The notes beneath the pieces are model-generated. The model had not been told where the DNA came from, ran no database searches, and saw only the letters and a list, made by a program, of their open reading frames with translations. This document shows, in pieces, positions 52,122 to 64,000 of a DNA stretch of 64,000 bases (position 1 is its first letter; every line of letters begins with the position of its first letter). Source of the stretch: Candidatus Opimibacter iunctus (GTDB lineage: Bacteria; Bacteroidota; Bacteroidia; Chitinophagales; Saprospiraceae). Where the stretch lies: contig JADJVH010000002.1 in the NCBI GenBank assembly GCA_016716665.1, positions 62,001-126,000 on the forward strand, read 5' to 3'. The position numbers and the translations under genes were made by a program.

Positions 52122-53624
52122 ATGATAAAATCAGATTTAATTAAGATCGCTGTTTCTGTGATTTTATTGATTATTGGAAGTGTCCACAATATCAATGGGC
52201 AAGGTGCATATCGCCTTAACCTTGAGGAGGTAGTAGCACTGGCACAGAGTGATGCGCCTGATGCATTACTTGCCTCCACGCGATGGAAGAGAAATTACTG
52301 GACCTACCAAACCTTCCTTGCAGATTTCAAACCCAACATCCTGCTCAATGCAACGACCCTGCCTTTGTTTAACCGATCTATCGAACCGGTGGTACAGCCC
52401 AATGGGAATGTGATCTATGTGCCACGGGCGTTTATGGACAATGGTGTGAATATCTCGCTTCAACAGGATATAGCATTGACAGGAGGGAGTGTATATTTTG
52501 GTAGCGGCCTGGACAGGCTGGATCTGTTTGCCACCGATGGCAATGAAGCTTCGAGATCCTATCTCTCCAATCCGATCAACTTTGGATTTGAGCAACCACT
52601 CTTTCAATTTAATGCGATGAAGTGGCGCAAGAAGATCGAGCCGATGGTGTACAAGGAAAGTGAGAAAATATATTCCGAACAAATGGAAGATGTAGCGAGC
52701 CAGGCAGCAGACTATTTTTTTAATCTGCTGATCAGCCAGTTGGATGCCGAAGCTGCAGAGCAGGACAAGGCCAATGCAGATACCCTTCTCATGCTCTCTC
52801 GCGGCCGTTATGAAGTCGGCAAGATTGCAGAGACCGATTTATTGCAGGTAGAAATTAATGCCATGCAGGCTGAAACCCGGCTTGCTGCAGCACAACTTGA
52901 TATGCAGACCAATGCGGAGCAACTGCGTGATTTCCTGGATTTGCAAGGTGATATCACTTTTGAGTTAGTGCCACCGTATATCTTACCAGATGTCCTTATT
53001 GATGAAGAGAAGGCGCTGGCTTATGCCATGCAAAACCGAAGTAACATAGTCTCTTTTGATCGCCGCCTGATGGAAGCCAATATGGAGGTAGAGCGCGCTA
53101 AAGGGGAGTCAGGTGTCACAGCGCGCTTAAATGGAAGCTTTGGTCTCACACAGACAGGGCCAGAGCTGCAGCAGGTATACTCAAATCTCATTGATCAGGA
53201 GGTCGTGACCTTTGGGATATCTGTCCCGATTGCCGACTGGGGGAAATCAAAGGCACGTCGAGAAGTGGCCTTATCCAATCTTGAGTTGGAGCAAAGACAA
53301 GTGGATCAGGAAAAGGAAAATTTCAGACGAACAGTTGTACTGCGTGCTCAACAATTTGATCTCGTGCAGCGCAATGCAGAAATCGCAGAGCGTTATCTCG
53401 AAGCTGCACGTAAGCGTTATGAGATATCCTATCAGCGCTATCTCATCGGCAAGATATCTGTGACCGATCTCAACCTGGCACTTTCTGACCAGGAGAGTGC
53501 GCGTCGCGGCTACCTCCAGGCTGTGCGTGAATACTGGATGGCATTGTATGAGATACGTGGGCTCACCCTTTATGATTTCATCGGAGATAAGTCATTGATG
53601 TTGCAGACGCCGGTAGGGGGGTAG
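52122..53624 (+). CDS. TolC family outer-membrane channel
   Basis: The 500-residue product has a signal peptide (KIAVSVILLIIGSVHNINGQ). The OEP-family layout follows: long helical stretches (residues 170-270 and 370-460, e.g. ADTLLMLSRGRYEVGKIAETDLLQ and RYEISYQRYLIGKISVTDLNLA) with two repeat halves. TolC proteins form the trimeric outer-membrane duct of tripartite exporters. It follows the adaptor and permease on the same strand, but a 196-bp repeat tract separates it from the permease, so it may have its own promoter. Confidence 0.92.
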   Translation: MIKSDLIKIAVSVILLIIGSVHNINGQGAYRLNLEEVVALAQSDAPDALLASTRWKRNYWTYQTFLADFKPNILLNATTLPLFNRSIEPVVQPNGNVIYVPRAFMDNGVNISLQQDIALTGGSVYFGSGLDRLDLFATDGNEASRSYLSNPINFGFEQPLFQFNAMKWRKKIEPMVYKESEKIYSEQMEDVASQAADYFFNLLISQLDAEAAEQDKANADTLLMLSRGRYEVGKIAETDLLQVEINAMQAETRLAAAQLDMQTNAEQLRDFLDLQGDITFELVPPYILPDVLIDEEKALAYAMQNRSNIVSFDRRLMEANMEVERAKGESGVTARLNGSFGLTQTGPELQQVYSNLIDQEVVTFGISVPIADWGKSKARREVALSNLELEQRQVDQEKENFRRTVVLRAQQFDLVQRNAEIAERYLEAARKRYEISYQRYLIGKISVTDLNLALSDQESARRGYLQAVREYWMALYEIRGLTLYDFIGDKSLMLQTPVGG

Positions 53625-53634
53625 GATTTTACAA

Positions 53635-53846
53635 AACTCACCCCCAACCCCTCTCTTATTGAGGCCCCTGCAGGTGGAAATAGTTTTTGCTGGGAGAGAG
53701 GGGAGTTATGATTCTGCTTAAATCAGGATTTGTGCCAAGCCACAGAAATGAACACCATCATCACTCTTTTTATTTTCTCCCCTCTCTTTTGCAGAATCGT
53801 ATGCGTATGGATAGTCAATATTCAAGAGAGGGGTCGGGGGTGAGTT
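53635..53846. repeat. 212-bp element with 23-bp terminal inverted repeats
   Basis: The ends (53635-53657 and 53824-53846) are inverted repeats beginning AACTCACCCCCAACCCC, with one mismatch. Inside, GGGAGAGAGGGGAG and CTCCCCTCTC pair with the ends, so the element consists of two facing hairpins; GATTCTGC/GCAGAATC is also inverted. No coding capacity was found. It looks MITE- or BIME-like and fills the 53625-53903 gap. Confidence 0.88.
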
Positions 53847-53903
53847 CTGAAAGGTCATATGCAAGGAATTATTGCACTTCCTACTTCGATTGTTCCTTAT
53901 TCG

Positions 53904-55187
53904 TTATTCGTTATTCATCCGGGTCTTATGCCTGATCATAATCCGCAGGCTCTGGTCCATCGTAAAGTACGACCACACCCAATTAAAGAAAACAAAGATT
54001 TTATTTTTCACCCCGAGGATAGACTTGAGGTGGACAAAGAGCCAGAGGAGCCAGGCTAAGAAACCTTGTGTTTTCAGGAAGGGAAGATCTGCTACTGCTT
54101 TATTGCGGCCGATGGTCGCCAGACTGCCGAGGTCTTTGTAGTGGAATGGCTTCATGGCCTTGCCTTTTACCAATCCATTCAGATTGTTGGATAGCAGCCT
54201 TGCCTGTTGGATGGCGGGCTGTGCTACCTGTGGGTGTCCTTGATAGGTGCTTTCTTCCATATAGGCAGCATCACCGAGCGCATATACATCCTTTAGCCCG
54301 ATGACTAGATTGTAGAGATCAGTTTTAAGTCGGTTGTCACGGGTATAGCAAGATTCAGATATTCCTTCAAATCGCAGTCCAGTGATCCCTGCTGCCCAGA
54401 TGACTTTCTTTGTGTAGAGCTTGCGGCCGTCGCTGAGGCTGATTTCATTGCCATCGTAACTATTGACCCGCACCCCTGTGATCACATTGACCCCAAGGGC
54501 TTCAAGGTATTTCCTTGATTTGATCGAAGCTTCATCCGAAAAGCTGTTGAGGAGTTCATCGCCACCCTGGATCAGGTGGATGTCCATCTGGGCTGCATCG
54601 AGTTCAGGATATTCACGTGGCAGGATATACTTTTTGAATTCTGCGAAGGAGCCGGCCAGTTCTACGCCAGTGGGACCTCCCCCTACAATAGCCAGATCCA
54701 GGAGTCCCTGCCGGATGTCATCTTCTCTGATGGTGAGTGCCTTTTCGAGGTCGGAGAGGATAGCATTGCGCAGGTATAGTGCATCTGCTACGGATTTGAG
54801 GGAGTAGGTATTCTTCTCTATTTCCTTATTGCCATAGTAATTGGTAGTAACGCCGGTGGCCAGCACCAGGATATCATAATTGACACGGCCTTCGCTGGTC
54901 ATCAGGTATTTGTCCTCAGGGTGGATGGAGTCGATTTCGGCTATGCGGATATGGAGGTTTTCCTTGCCACGGAAGAGTCTGCGGAGCGGAAAGGCAATAG
55001 CACTGGGCTCTATGCCGGACATAGCGACCTGGTAGAGGAGGGGTTGGAACTGGTGGAAATTGTTGCGATCGAGGATAACTACCTGATAGTCTTTATTGGA
55101 AATGCGCTTCGCCAGGGTGATGCCGGCAAATCCGGCACCTGCGATGACAATCCTGGGTTGGTTGGTTTCGGGTAGGTTGATAGGCAT
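53904..55187 (-). CDS. ndh: Type II NADH:quinone dehydrogenase-like FAD oxidoreductase
   Basis: From the ATG at 55187 the product has about 427 residues. It has an FAD-binding GAGFAGITLAKRI near the N-terminus, an NAD-binding VGGGPTGVELAGSFAE, and ATGVTTNY and GDAAYMEE motifs of NDH-2 enzymes. A C-terminal amphipathic/hydrophobic stretch (FLAWLLWLFVHLKSILGVKNK) fits membrane attachment. It passes electrons from NADH to quinone without pumping protons. An earlier in-frame ATG at 55211 lies inside the predicted transcription start region, so 55187 is preferred. Confidence 0.93.
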   Translation of the reverse strand: MPINLPETNQPRIVIAGAGFAGITLAKRISNKDYQVVILDRNNFHQFQPLLYQVAMSGIEPSAIAFPLRRLFRGKENLHIRIAEIDSIHPEDKYLMTSEGRVNYDILVLATGVTTNYYGNKEIEKNTYSLKSVADALYLRNAILSDLEKALTIREDDIRQGLLDLAIVGGGPTGVELAGSFAEFKKYILPREYPELDAAQMDIHLIQGGDELLNSFSDEASIKSRKYLEALGVNVITGVRVNSYDGNEISLSDGRKLYTKKVIWAAGITGLRFEGISESCYTRDNRLKTDLYNLVIGLKDVYALGDAAYMEESTYQGHPQVAQPAIQQARLLSNNLNGLVKGKAMKPFHYKDLGSLATIGRNKAVADLPFLKTQGFLAWLLWLFVHLKSILGVKNKIFVFFNWVWSYFTMDQSLRIMIRHKTRMNNE

Positions 55188-55212
55188 ATGTGGAGAAACA
55201 AAAGAATACATC

Positions 55213-55220
55213 TAAAGTTA
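55213..55220 (-). promoter_or_regulatory. TAACTTTA -7-like element of ndh
   Basis: The minus-strand octamer matches TAnnTTTG at all fixed positions but the last. It lies 25 bases before the ATG at 55187 and immediately before the alternative ATG at 55211. Confidence 0.4.
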
Positions 55221-55285
55221 ATGAGATATTATGATAAATTGAATCAGGATTTGGATAGGATTCCATTGGGCTTAGCAAGCCTTTA

Positions 55286-55321
55286 GGGGAGCAAGGGATG
55301 AAAGGAGCAAGGGAGAAAGGG
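55286..55321. repeat. GGAGCAAGGGATGAAA word tract
   Basis: This reads GGGGAGCAAGGGATGAAAGG followed by AGCAAGGGAGAAAGGG, the reverse complement of the tract at 12745-12795. The rest of 55212-55600 is A/T-rich and shows no gene. Confidence 0.8.
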
Positions 55322-55606
55322 AAAAATTAGAGCCCCAGGGGGTTCAAAAATTTGTTGTTTTCTGACCGACCAGGCATATATGGTTTGCAAAAGGAGGATT
55401 TACCAAATAGTCTTTGGTTGTTTTTAATGTCTGCCAAATCAATATACAGGGTGCAAAGGAAGTCCTGGTGCAGGGAGGTGCTTTAAAGGGCCGGGAGGGG
55501 TAATATTTTTATTAATAAAATATCAAACTTAACGTGCTGTAATTCAATGTTTTGGTAATTGAATGATAAAGTCATTCCGAAATATATCAGGAAATTATTT
55601 GCCTAA

Positions 55607-55639
55607 TATTGTGGGGAATGGAAAACGCTGTTATCTTTG
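55607..55639 (+). promoter_or_regulatory. 16S rRNA promoter
   Basis: TATTG and TATCTTTG are separated by 20 bases, a full match to the Bacteroidota -33/-7 pattern. The leader downstream (55640-55905) contains GTTCATTGACAGGATGG at about 55699, an rRNA-leader type motif. The 60-residue open frame in the leader is not a gene. Confidence 0.8.
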
Positions 55640-55905
55640 ACGTCCCGTTCGGAAAAAGGCTTTACAGAAAACCTTCGAATGGGACCAAAAAAAGAGAAGT
55701 TCATTGACAGGATGGATAGAGCACATCATGTTGATCTGAGAAAGATCGAGATGATGAAGCTAGGTAAGAAAAGCGAAGCGTTTTCGTTGTTCGGCGGACG
55801 AAAGTCTGAGAAGGGATGATGGAAAGTTTATATCAAGTAATAGATAGGATAAAGAAGGAGCGAGGATCACGTTACTATCTGCTCGAAGAGTGGATAAAAA
55901 AACGA

Positions 55906-57425
<1,520 letters not shown>

Positions 57426-57483
57426 TATTTATAAGAGTGTACTATATCTAAGCTCCTTCTCCCTATCTTTTTTTTACTCCTAC

Positions 57484-57499
57484 ATCCCCTAAAGGGGAC
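57484..57499 (-). repeat. GTCCCCTTTAGGGGAT palindromic repeat, copy 2, inside the rRNA spacer
   Basis: The plus strand reads ATCCCCTAAAGGGGAC, the exact reverse complement of 29831-29846. It lies in the first part of the 16S-23S spacer, before the 23S promoter. Confidence 0.75.
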
Positions 57500-57628
57500 G
57501 AATGGTAGATACATTGATATACAACTTTTCTTTTTTCACTTTTCGTTTTTCATTTACCTAATCTATCCACCTGTCTTTTTTGACATACAGGCAATATTGA
57601 ACGTTTTTGAGGCCAATTTTAATTAAAG

Positions 57629-57659
57629 GTTGGCAGCATCAAAAATGTTTCTATCTTTG
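57629..57659 (+). promoter_or_regulatory. Internal promoter for 23S rRNA in the spacer
   Basis: GTTGG and TATCTTTG are separated by 19 bases; the octamer and the following GCCGTCCGTTTCG resemble the 16S promoter (TATCTTTGACGTCCCGTTCG). A second leader motif, GTTCTTTGACAAGGATGG, lies near 57849. No tRNA gene is found in the whole 57426-57970 spacer. Confidence 0.75.
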
Positions 57660-57970
57660 CCGTCCGTTTCGCTAAAAGTGTAGTGAAAAGGATGATTTGA
57701 AAGCACAAATTTGATGTGGTCCAGGAGGACTTTTCGCCATCGGGCGGAGACACGGAGCGATACCGTAGACATCAGCATTGCACCTCTTCTGTGAAGGATG
57801 GCCGACTAGCCGAAAGCCGTCAGTGAAGGGAGAAATAGGTGTGCTAAAGTTCTTTGACAAGGATGGGGAGCGTCGTGAGGAGAGATACTGATTTAATCTT
57901 GATCAGTAAATCTTCTTATTATTATTTTGAGACGAGTTTATTAAATTAAAATGCTTTTGGCATTAAGAAT

Positions 57971-60770
<2,800 letters not shown>

Positions 60771-60946
60771 TTTTTTTTTAAGATACTTCATATGAGCAAA
60801 TTCATGTGTCTCGTCGACACATAATGAATCGACAATCCCCATCCTTTTTTTAACTAATAAGTGAAATCCTTATATGGTTTCGCCACGATTAGTGTGGCTC
60901 TCGAGTCCGTCCCATGGACAACTTTTTAGAGTCACACAAAGATCAA

Positions 60947-61054
60947 ATGGTGGCTATAGCAAGGGGGATCCACCTCTTACCATTCCGAACAGAGAAGTTA
61001 AGCCCCTTCACGCCGATGGTACTGCCGCAAGGTGGGAGAGTAGGTAGCCGCCTA
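60947..61054 (+). rRNA. rrf: 5S ribosomal RNA
   Basis: The sequence shows the conserved 5S core: CCACCTCTTACCATTCCGAA, CAGAGAAGTTAAGCCC and GGTGGGAGAGTAGGT. The ends (TGGTGGCTATAGC / GGTAGCCGCC) pair. It follows 23S after about 175 bp that contain a TGTGTCTCGTCGACACA hairpin. Confidence 0.95.
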
Positions 61055-61063
61055 CCTTTAAAC

Positions 61064-61100
61064 AAGGTCTGCAGATGTCATGTCTGCAGGCCTTTTTTTA
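61064..61100 (+). terminator. rRNA operon terminator
   Basis: GGTCTGCAGA and TCTGCAGGCC form a 10-bp stem around a TGTCATG loop, followed by TTTTTTTATTTTA, immediately after 5S. Confidence 0.93.
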
Positions 61101-61190
61101 TTTTATGTATTCACTGTTCGCTTCTCTTTAGTTCGTTACTTTGCCGTCTGTAAAGAAAGCCACCCATTACCTTAATAGGTCAGACAATTT

Positions 61191-61661
61191 ATGCATCCGC
61201 TGCAAAAGCAAAAATCAATCGCCGAACTCCTCTGGTGGTTATTTACCCTCCTGGTTATCGCCATCGTCCTCTTCCCCATCTGGGACAATGACATCGATTT
61301 TCCGTTTTATTTTCAAAACGCACTCCTCATCACCCTCTTTATCACGTTTACACGATACATCTTCCTCCTGCGACTCACGTTTATCGCACGCATGAAATGG
61401 ATCAAGGTGGCCATCATCGCTGTCGCTGCCATCTTCTTCTTTGTGATGACCACCGCCCTCGGTGATTTCCGCAGCTTTATGGACGAAAAAGGACTCCAAT
61501 CCCTGACAGATCATCTCCATGTGAGCAAGCAAACCAGCATTATCGAATACATCAAGAATGAAATGATTTTCTTCGGTGTAGGTAGTATCATCACAGGCCT
61601 CATCCTCCCGGCCCGCATGATCATGTCCCTCTGGCGCATGCGCAACGAAGGCACTGTTTAA
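61191..61661 (+). CDS. Small integral membrane protein, unknown function
   Basis: The 156-residue product has four predicted membrane segments: LLWWLFTLLVIAIVLFPIW, YFQNALLITLFITFTRYIF, WIKVAIIAVAAIFFFVMTTA and FFGVGSIITGLILPARMIM. A helical loop of about 35 residues lies between the last two. Proteins of this general layout occur in other Bacteroidota, but no family function is known to me. TTACTTTG, one base off the -7 consensus, lies at 61136-61143. It converges with the XRE regulator gene. Confidence 0.75.
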   Translation: MHPLQKQKSIAELLWWLFTLLVIAIVLFPIWDNDIDFPFYFQNALLITLFITFTRYIFLLRLTFIARMKWIKVAIIAVAAIFFFVMTTALGDFRSFMDEKGLQSLTDHLHVSKQTSIIEYIKNEMIFFGVGSIITGLILPARMIMSLWRMRNEGTV

Positions 61662-61678
61662 GCGCTATCCCATCCTGG

Positions 61679-62038
61679 CTAAGAAGTCCTGATCAGGCTC
61701 CGTAGAAATGCGATTTCACTACGCATCTCCTGGATCAACTGATCATACACTCCTTTTGTCTCCTGGTGCATATCCATTGCACCATGGTTTCCATGACTAC
61801 CCTTTAAATGGTTTTGCGACAAGGGATGTCTCCTAAATTCAAGCAAGTTTGTAAAATCCGTTTCCAGGATGTCTGCGATGTGGAGCAACCTCGTAATACT
61901 TAATGTCGTTTTTCCGGACTCCAGGTTGGCATACGTGGACTGGCAGATGCTGAGCATTTCTGCCATGTACTCCTGCGTATATCCTTTGGCTTCCCGGTAG
62001 GCCCTGATCCGTAGATCGGGTTTATCAGGTTGGTGCAT
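61679..62038 (-). CDS. XRE-family helix-turn-helix regulator
   Basis: The 119-residue product has an N-terminal HTH domain (residues 10-65: LRIRAYREAKGYTQEYMAEML, then CQSTYANLESGKTTLSI and LLHIADILETD) of the Cro/CI type. A C-terminal helical segment of about 40 residues (YDQLIQEMRSEIAFLRSLI) may dimerise as a coiled coil. It probably binds DNA as a dimer. It is divergent from a small secreted-protein gene 153 bp away, which could be its target. No phage or toxin partner is visible. Confidence 0.9.
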   Translation of the reverse strand: MHQPDKPDLRIRAYREAKGYTQEYMAEMLSICQSTYANLESGKTTLSITRLLHIADILETDFTNLLEFRRHPLSQNHLKGSHGNHGAMDMHQETKGVYDQLIQEMRSEIAFLRSLIRTS

Positions 62039-62190
62039 AAGAATATTGTTTTAACTGATGAAGTATTTTGTTTTCAGATAGGAAATTTAAGGATTACCTC
62101 CCAATTTTGGAACAGGGAATGAAATTTCCCTTGAAGGCAGTTGTTCGCTTCACCGGCACACCGTCTTATCTGATCAAAACCAGTTGAATC

Positions 62191-62601
62191 ATGAAAACAG
62201 GCATCTTCATGCTGTGCATCGCCATGTGCACCAGCGGACGTACTTCCGGCCAGGCTCCTGAGACTGCAGATCATGTCATTGAGGGCGGAAAGATCATCGT
62301 AGAACTGGTCAAGGCTTTGAGCAATAAGAAGGACTCCGACAAGGATCCGGGGTGCAAAGGAAATTACGCCGATCTCTGCATCGAAAACGAAGCACCTGGT
62401 TCGATCACGGTACAACTTGAGCAAAGAACCAATCCGGAGAAACGGGAAGTGGTCGTTTTGCCAGCCGGGAAAGAGTGTTTTCTTCAGGTCAGGGTGGGGG
62501 TGTGGACGTATGACCTCCGCATGACGGGAACCACCACGTCTATGCGAAAAGGTGATTTGCTGATCGAAGGCTGTAATAATCTATCAATGAAAATAAAGTG
62601 A
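62191..62601 (+). CDS. Small secreted protein, unknown function
   Basis: The 136-residue product has a signal peptide (MKTGIFMLCIAMCTSGRTSGQ). A mature domain of about 115 residues follows, with cysteines in DPGCKGNYADLC, KECF and EGCN. The segment APGSITVQLEQRTNPEKREV, then VGVWTYDLRMTG, suggests a small beta-sandwich. No family was recognised. It faces the XRE gene across a 153-bp intergenic region and is followed by an inverted-repeat element, then another small secreted-protein gene. Confidence 0.7.
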   Translation: MKTGIFMLCIAMCTSGRTSGQAPETADHVIEGGKIIVELVKALSNKKDSDKDPGCKGNYADLCIENEAPGSITVQLEQRTNPEKREVVVLPAGKECFLQVRVGVWTYDLRMTGTTTSMRKGDLLIEGCNNLSMKIK

Positions 62602-62672
62602 GCTCCCAGGTGCCAGTCGCCAGCTTCCAGAGGAATGATCAAAGCCCTCTGGCGGCTGGTAGCTGGAAGCTC
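62600..62672. repeat. Imperfect inverted repeat of the CAGCTACCAG type
   Basis: GAGCTCCCAGGTGCCAGTCG and onward (62600-62633) pairs with CCTCTGGCGGCTGGTAGCTG and onward (62646-62672), with a few mismatches and a 5-base bulge. The right arm matches the tandem at 45469-45500. Confidence 0.7.
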
Positions 62673-62821
62673 AGATATTGGGTCTATCAGGTCCTGGCTC
62701 CTGGCGCCGGGAATAAGGACCTCTCCATAGCGTAGCGGGCAACCGAAACCGCTTGATCAAGAAGTAGGACATCACTTCCGTGTGCCGGACGCCTCGGAAG
62801 GAACATTTTAATAACTTCATC

Positions 62822-63286
62822 ATGAAAAACAAGAATTTTCTTAAAGCAGGCTTTGCTTTGCTCTTAGCGTGCATGATTTCTACCGGTGTATATGCACAGG
62901 TTGCAGTGGTAGGAACTTTAAAGGATGGAAAGGCCTCAGTCACCAGTCTTGCTGATGCTACGGCTGTATTGAAAGGAGGACTTTCCGCCTCTGCCACAGT
63001 GACAGATATCAGCATTCAACTCGAGCCGGCAAGCGGGAAATATTACCTTTTTGGGGCTATCAGCAATGACCGCATTACAGGAAAGGCAGTAGAACTTCAA
63101 AATGAGGCAGGCATACTTAGGGCAGCAAGCGGTCCTGGTATTGAAATAACATGCACCGGATATAAATGTGGGAGATGTGTGCCTAACATTAATAAATTAA
63201 AGGTCCGTTGTGTTTGTGAAGATGCAAATCCTTCCGCAGACACACATTGTGACATGATTTCCAAAGTGGTGATTACCGCCTGGTAG
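62822..63286 (+). CDS. Small secreted cysteine-rich protein, unknown function
   Basis: The ATG at 62822 opens a signal peptide (MKNKNFLKAGFALLLACMIS, then TGVYAQ) and is preferred over an upstream frame start that would bury it. The product has 154 residues. The mature N-terminal half is Ala/Ser/Gly-rich. The C-terminal 40 residues carry six cysteines in the spacing C-x4-C-x2-C-x10-C-x1-C-x10-C, as expected for a small disulfide-bonded or metal-binding fold. No family was recognised. A terminator overlapping the next promoter follows. Confidence 0.72.
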   Translation: MKNKNFLKAGFALLLACMISTGVYAQVAVVGTLKDGKASVTSLADATAVLKGGLSASATVTDISIQLEPASGKYYLFGAISNDRITGKAVELQNEAGILRAASGPGIEITCTGYKCGRCVPNINKLKVRCVCEDANPSADTHCDMISKVVITAW

Positions 63287-63316
63287 AATGATTAGCTTCA
63301 AGTGAATAATGATGAT

Positions 63317-63356
63317 ATGCAGGACAGTCAATTGGATTGCCCTGCATTTTTTAAAT
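63317..63356 (+). terminator. Terminator after the cysteine-rich gene
   Basis: ATGCAGG and CCTGCAT form a stem (63317-63323 and 63341-63347) with inner CA/TG pairing, followed by a T run. Confidence 0.65.
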
Positions 63357-63359
63357 TTG
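63332..63359 (+). promoter_or_regulatory. Promoter of the last partial gene
   Basis: TTGG and TAAATTTG with a 17-base spacer fit the Bacteroidota consensus. The element overlaps the preceding terminator. The ATG follows 24 bases after the -7 element. Confidence 0.55.
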
Positions 63360-63383
63360 TAAAGGAACCAAACAATAAACCAT

Positions 63384-64000
63384 ATGAATACCAACTCACT
63401 CAAGCTGGTCTTTTGCATTTTGATGCAGGTGTTTTTATGTATTTCTATTTCTGCTCAGAATAGATACATGTCCGTTATCGATAAATTCGTCGAAAAGCGA
63501 AAGCAGTATGAATCCATTTCATATGATATGGTATTGTTGCGCAAATCTTTTATCATGGAAGACACAATCTTGTCTGTAGCCCATGTTGATATGGTGAGAG
63601 ACCAGAAGGATACATTGTTTGGAGGGGAATTCAGTATTGCGATAGAGGATACCCTTTGGTATGGTTATGACGGGCAGAAAATAATGAGAGGTGAAATTGA
63701 GTCATCTACATTGACTATAGCTGATCCTATCAAGTATCCCGGGGTTTTTATTACTTCCACATGGGTTGATAATTTCTTGGATTACGGGTTTATAAAAATG
63801 GGGCAGGGTCCTAAATCTTTGCTGGCTGATCCAATGATTAAAGCCACATTTTCAGATACTATGATTGGTAATTGGCCATGTGTTGCGATCCTTTTTAACC
63901 TTCCTGATGAGGGCGAGGTATATAATCGGACCATTTTTATGGCCATCGATACGATTGAATATTATGCCAGAAGCCGCATGTATTCAGCCTTTTTCCAGGG
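63384..64000 (+). CDS. Secreted protein of unknown function (5' part; continues beyond window)
   Basis: The ATG at 63384 opens a frame without stop to the window end (205 residues seen). It has a signal peptide (MNTNSLKLVFCILMQVFLCI, then SISAQ). The mature part (KRKQYESISYDMVLLRKSF, DTLFGGEFSIAIEDTLWYGYDGQKIMR, again only in part) resembles the lipoprotein-carrier-like N-terminal region found before thioredoxin domains in some Bacteroidota proteins. Whether a thioredoxin domain follows lies outside the window. By eye the gene looks more A/T-rich than the housekeeping genes, which may hint at different ancestry. Confidence 0.68.
   Translation, partial: MNTNSLKLVFCILMQVFLCISISAQNRYMSVIDKFVEKRKQYESISYDMVLLRKSFIMEDTILSVAHVDMVRDQKDTLFGGEFSIAIEDTLWYGYDGQKIMRGEIESSTLTIADPIKYPGVFITSTWVDNFLDYGFIKMGQGPKSLLADPMIKATFSDTMIGNWPCVAILFNLPDEGEVYNRTIFMAIDTIEYYARSRMYSAFFQ

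Noticed and set aside
55637..55819. 60-residue open frame upstream of 16S
   Set aside because: It lies inside the rRNA leader after the promoter and contains the leader motif; not a plausible gene.
57426..57970. Ile/Ala tRNA genes in the 16S-23S spacer
   Set aside because: Read through on the plus strand; no cloverleaf or GGTTCGA-type T-arm found.

Overview
The window comes from a Bacteroidota chromosome, most likely the Saprospirales/Chitinophagales side of the phylum. That placement is an inference. It rests on the style of the 16S sequence, two proteins with type IX secretion (T9SS) C-terminal domains, a fused MurF-alanine racemase, families largely confined to the phylum (DUF2480, DUF4270, DUF4290), a MurA with Asp at the catalytic Cys position, and repeated TAnnTTTG -7 promoter elements. 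No tRNA, CRISPR array, transposase or phage gene was seen.

Layout. Bases 1-9577 (minus strand) hold a surface-protein cluster: a very large secreted protein that runs off the left edge, an outer-membrane barrel-like protein, and a beta-helix/thrombospondin-type-3 adhesin-like protein with a T9SS tail. The last is split by a two-base frameshift. Bases 9841-24308 are mainly housekeeping: murA, a polyprenyl diphosphate synthase, an O-antigen ligase-like protein, scpB, a DUF2480 gene, murF-alr, and a three-gene periplasmic folding operon (two parvulin-type isomerases and a SurA-like lipoprotein). Bases 24602-36035 carry a cohesin-like T9SS protein, a GT-C-like membrane protein, htpG, an operon with a di-heme peroxidase, and rnr. 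Bases 36142-48973 are mostly minus strand: an FkbM methyltransferase with a frameshifted membrane protein, a DUF4290 gene, the glycogen-synthase-like/DUF4270/glmS cluster, an epimerase, a CysH-type sulfonucleotide reductase, msrB, a YgjP-like protease and serC. Bases 49175-53624 encode an adaptor/permease/TolC export system without a local ATPase, followed by an NDH-2-type dehydrogenase.

A 16S-23S-5S rRNA set occupies 55906-61054. It has no spacer tRNA, and the 23S gene appears to have its own promoter and leader. The right end holds a membrane protein, an XRE regulator, two small secreted proteins of unknown function and one partial secreted protein.

The least explained layer lies between the genes. 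Many gaps are mosaics of hairpin modules, a 46-bp interspersed module (three copies), a 119-bp module (two copies bracketing one gene), an 86-bp tandem repeat, inverted-repeat elements of 109 and 212 bp, and low-complexity tracts built from 7-9 base words such as CTATGCC, GCTCCTTT and CTTTAGCC. One tract supplies the C-terminus and stop codon of a gene. This intergenic system is the best candidate here for something undescribed.
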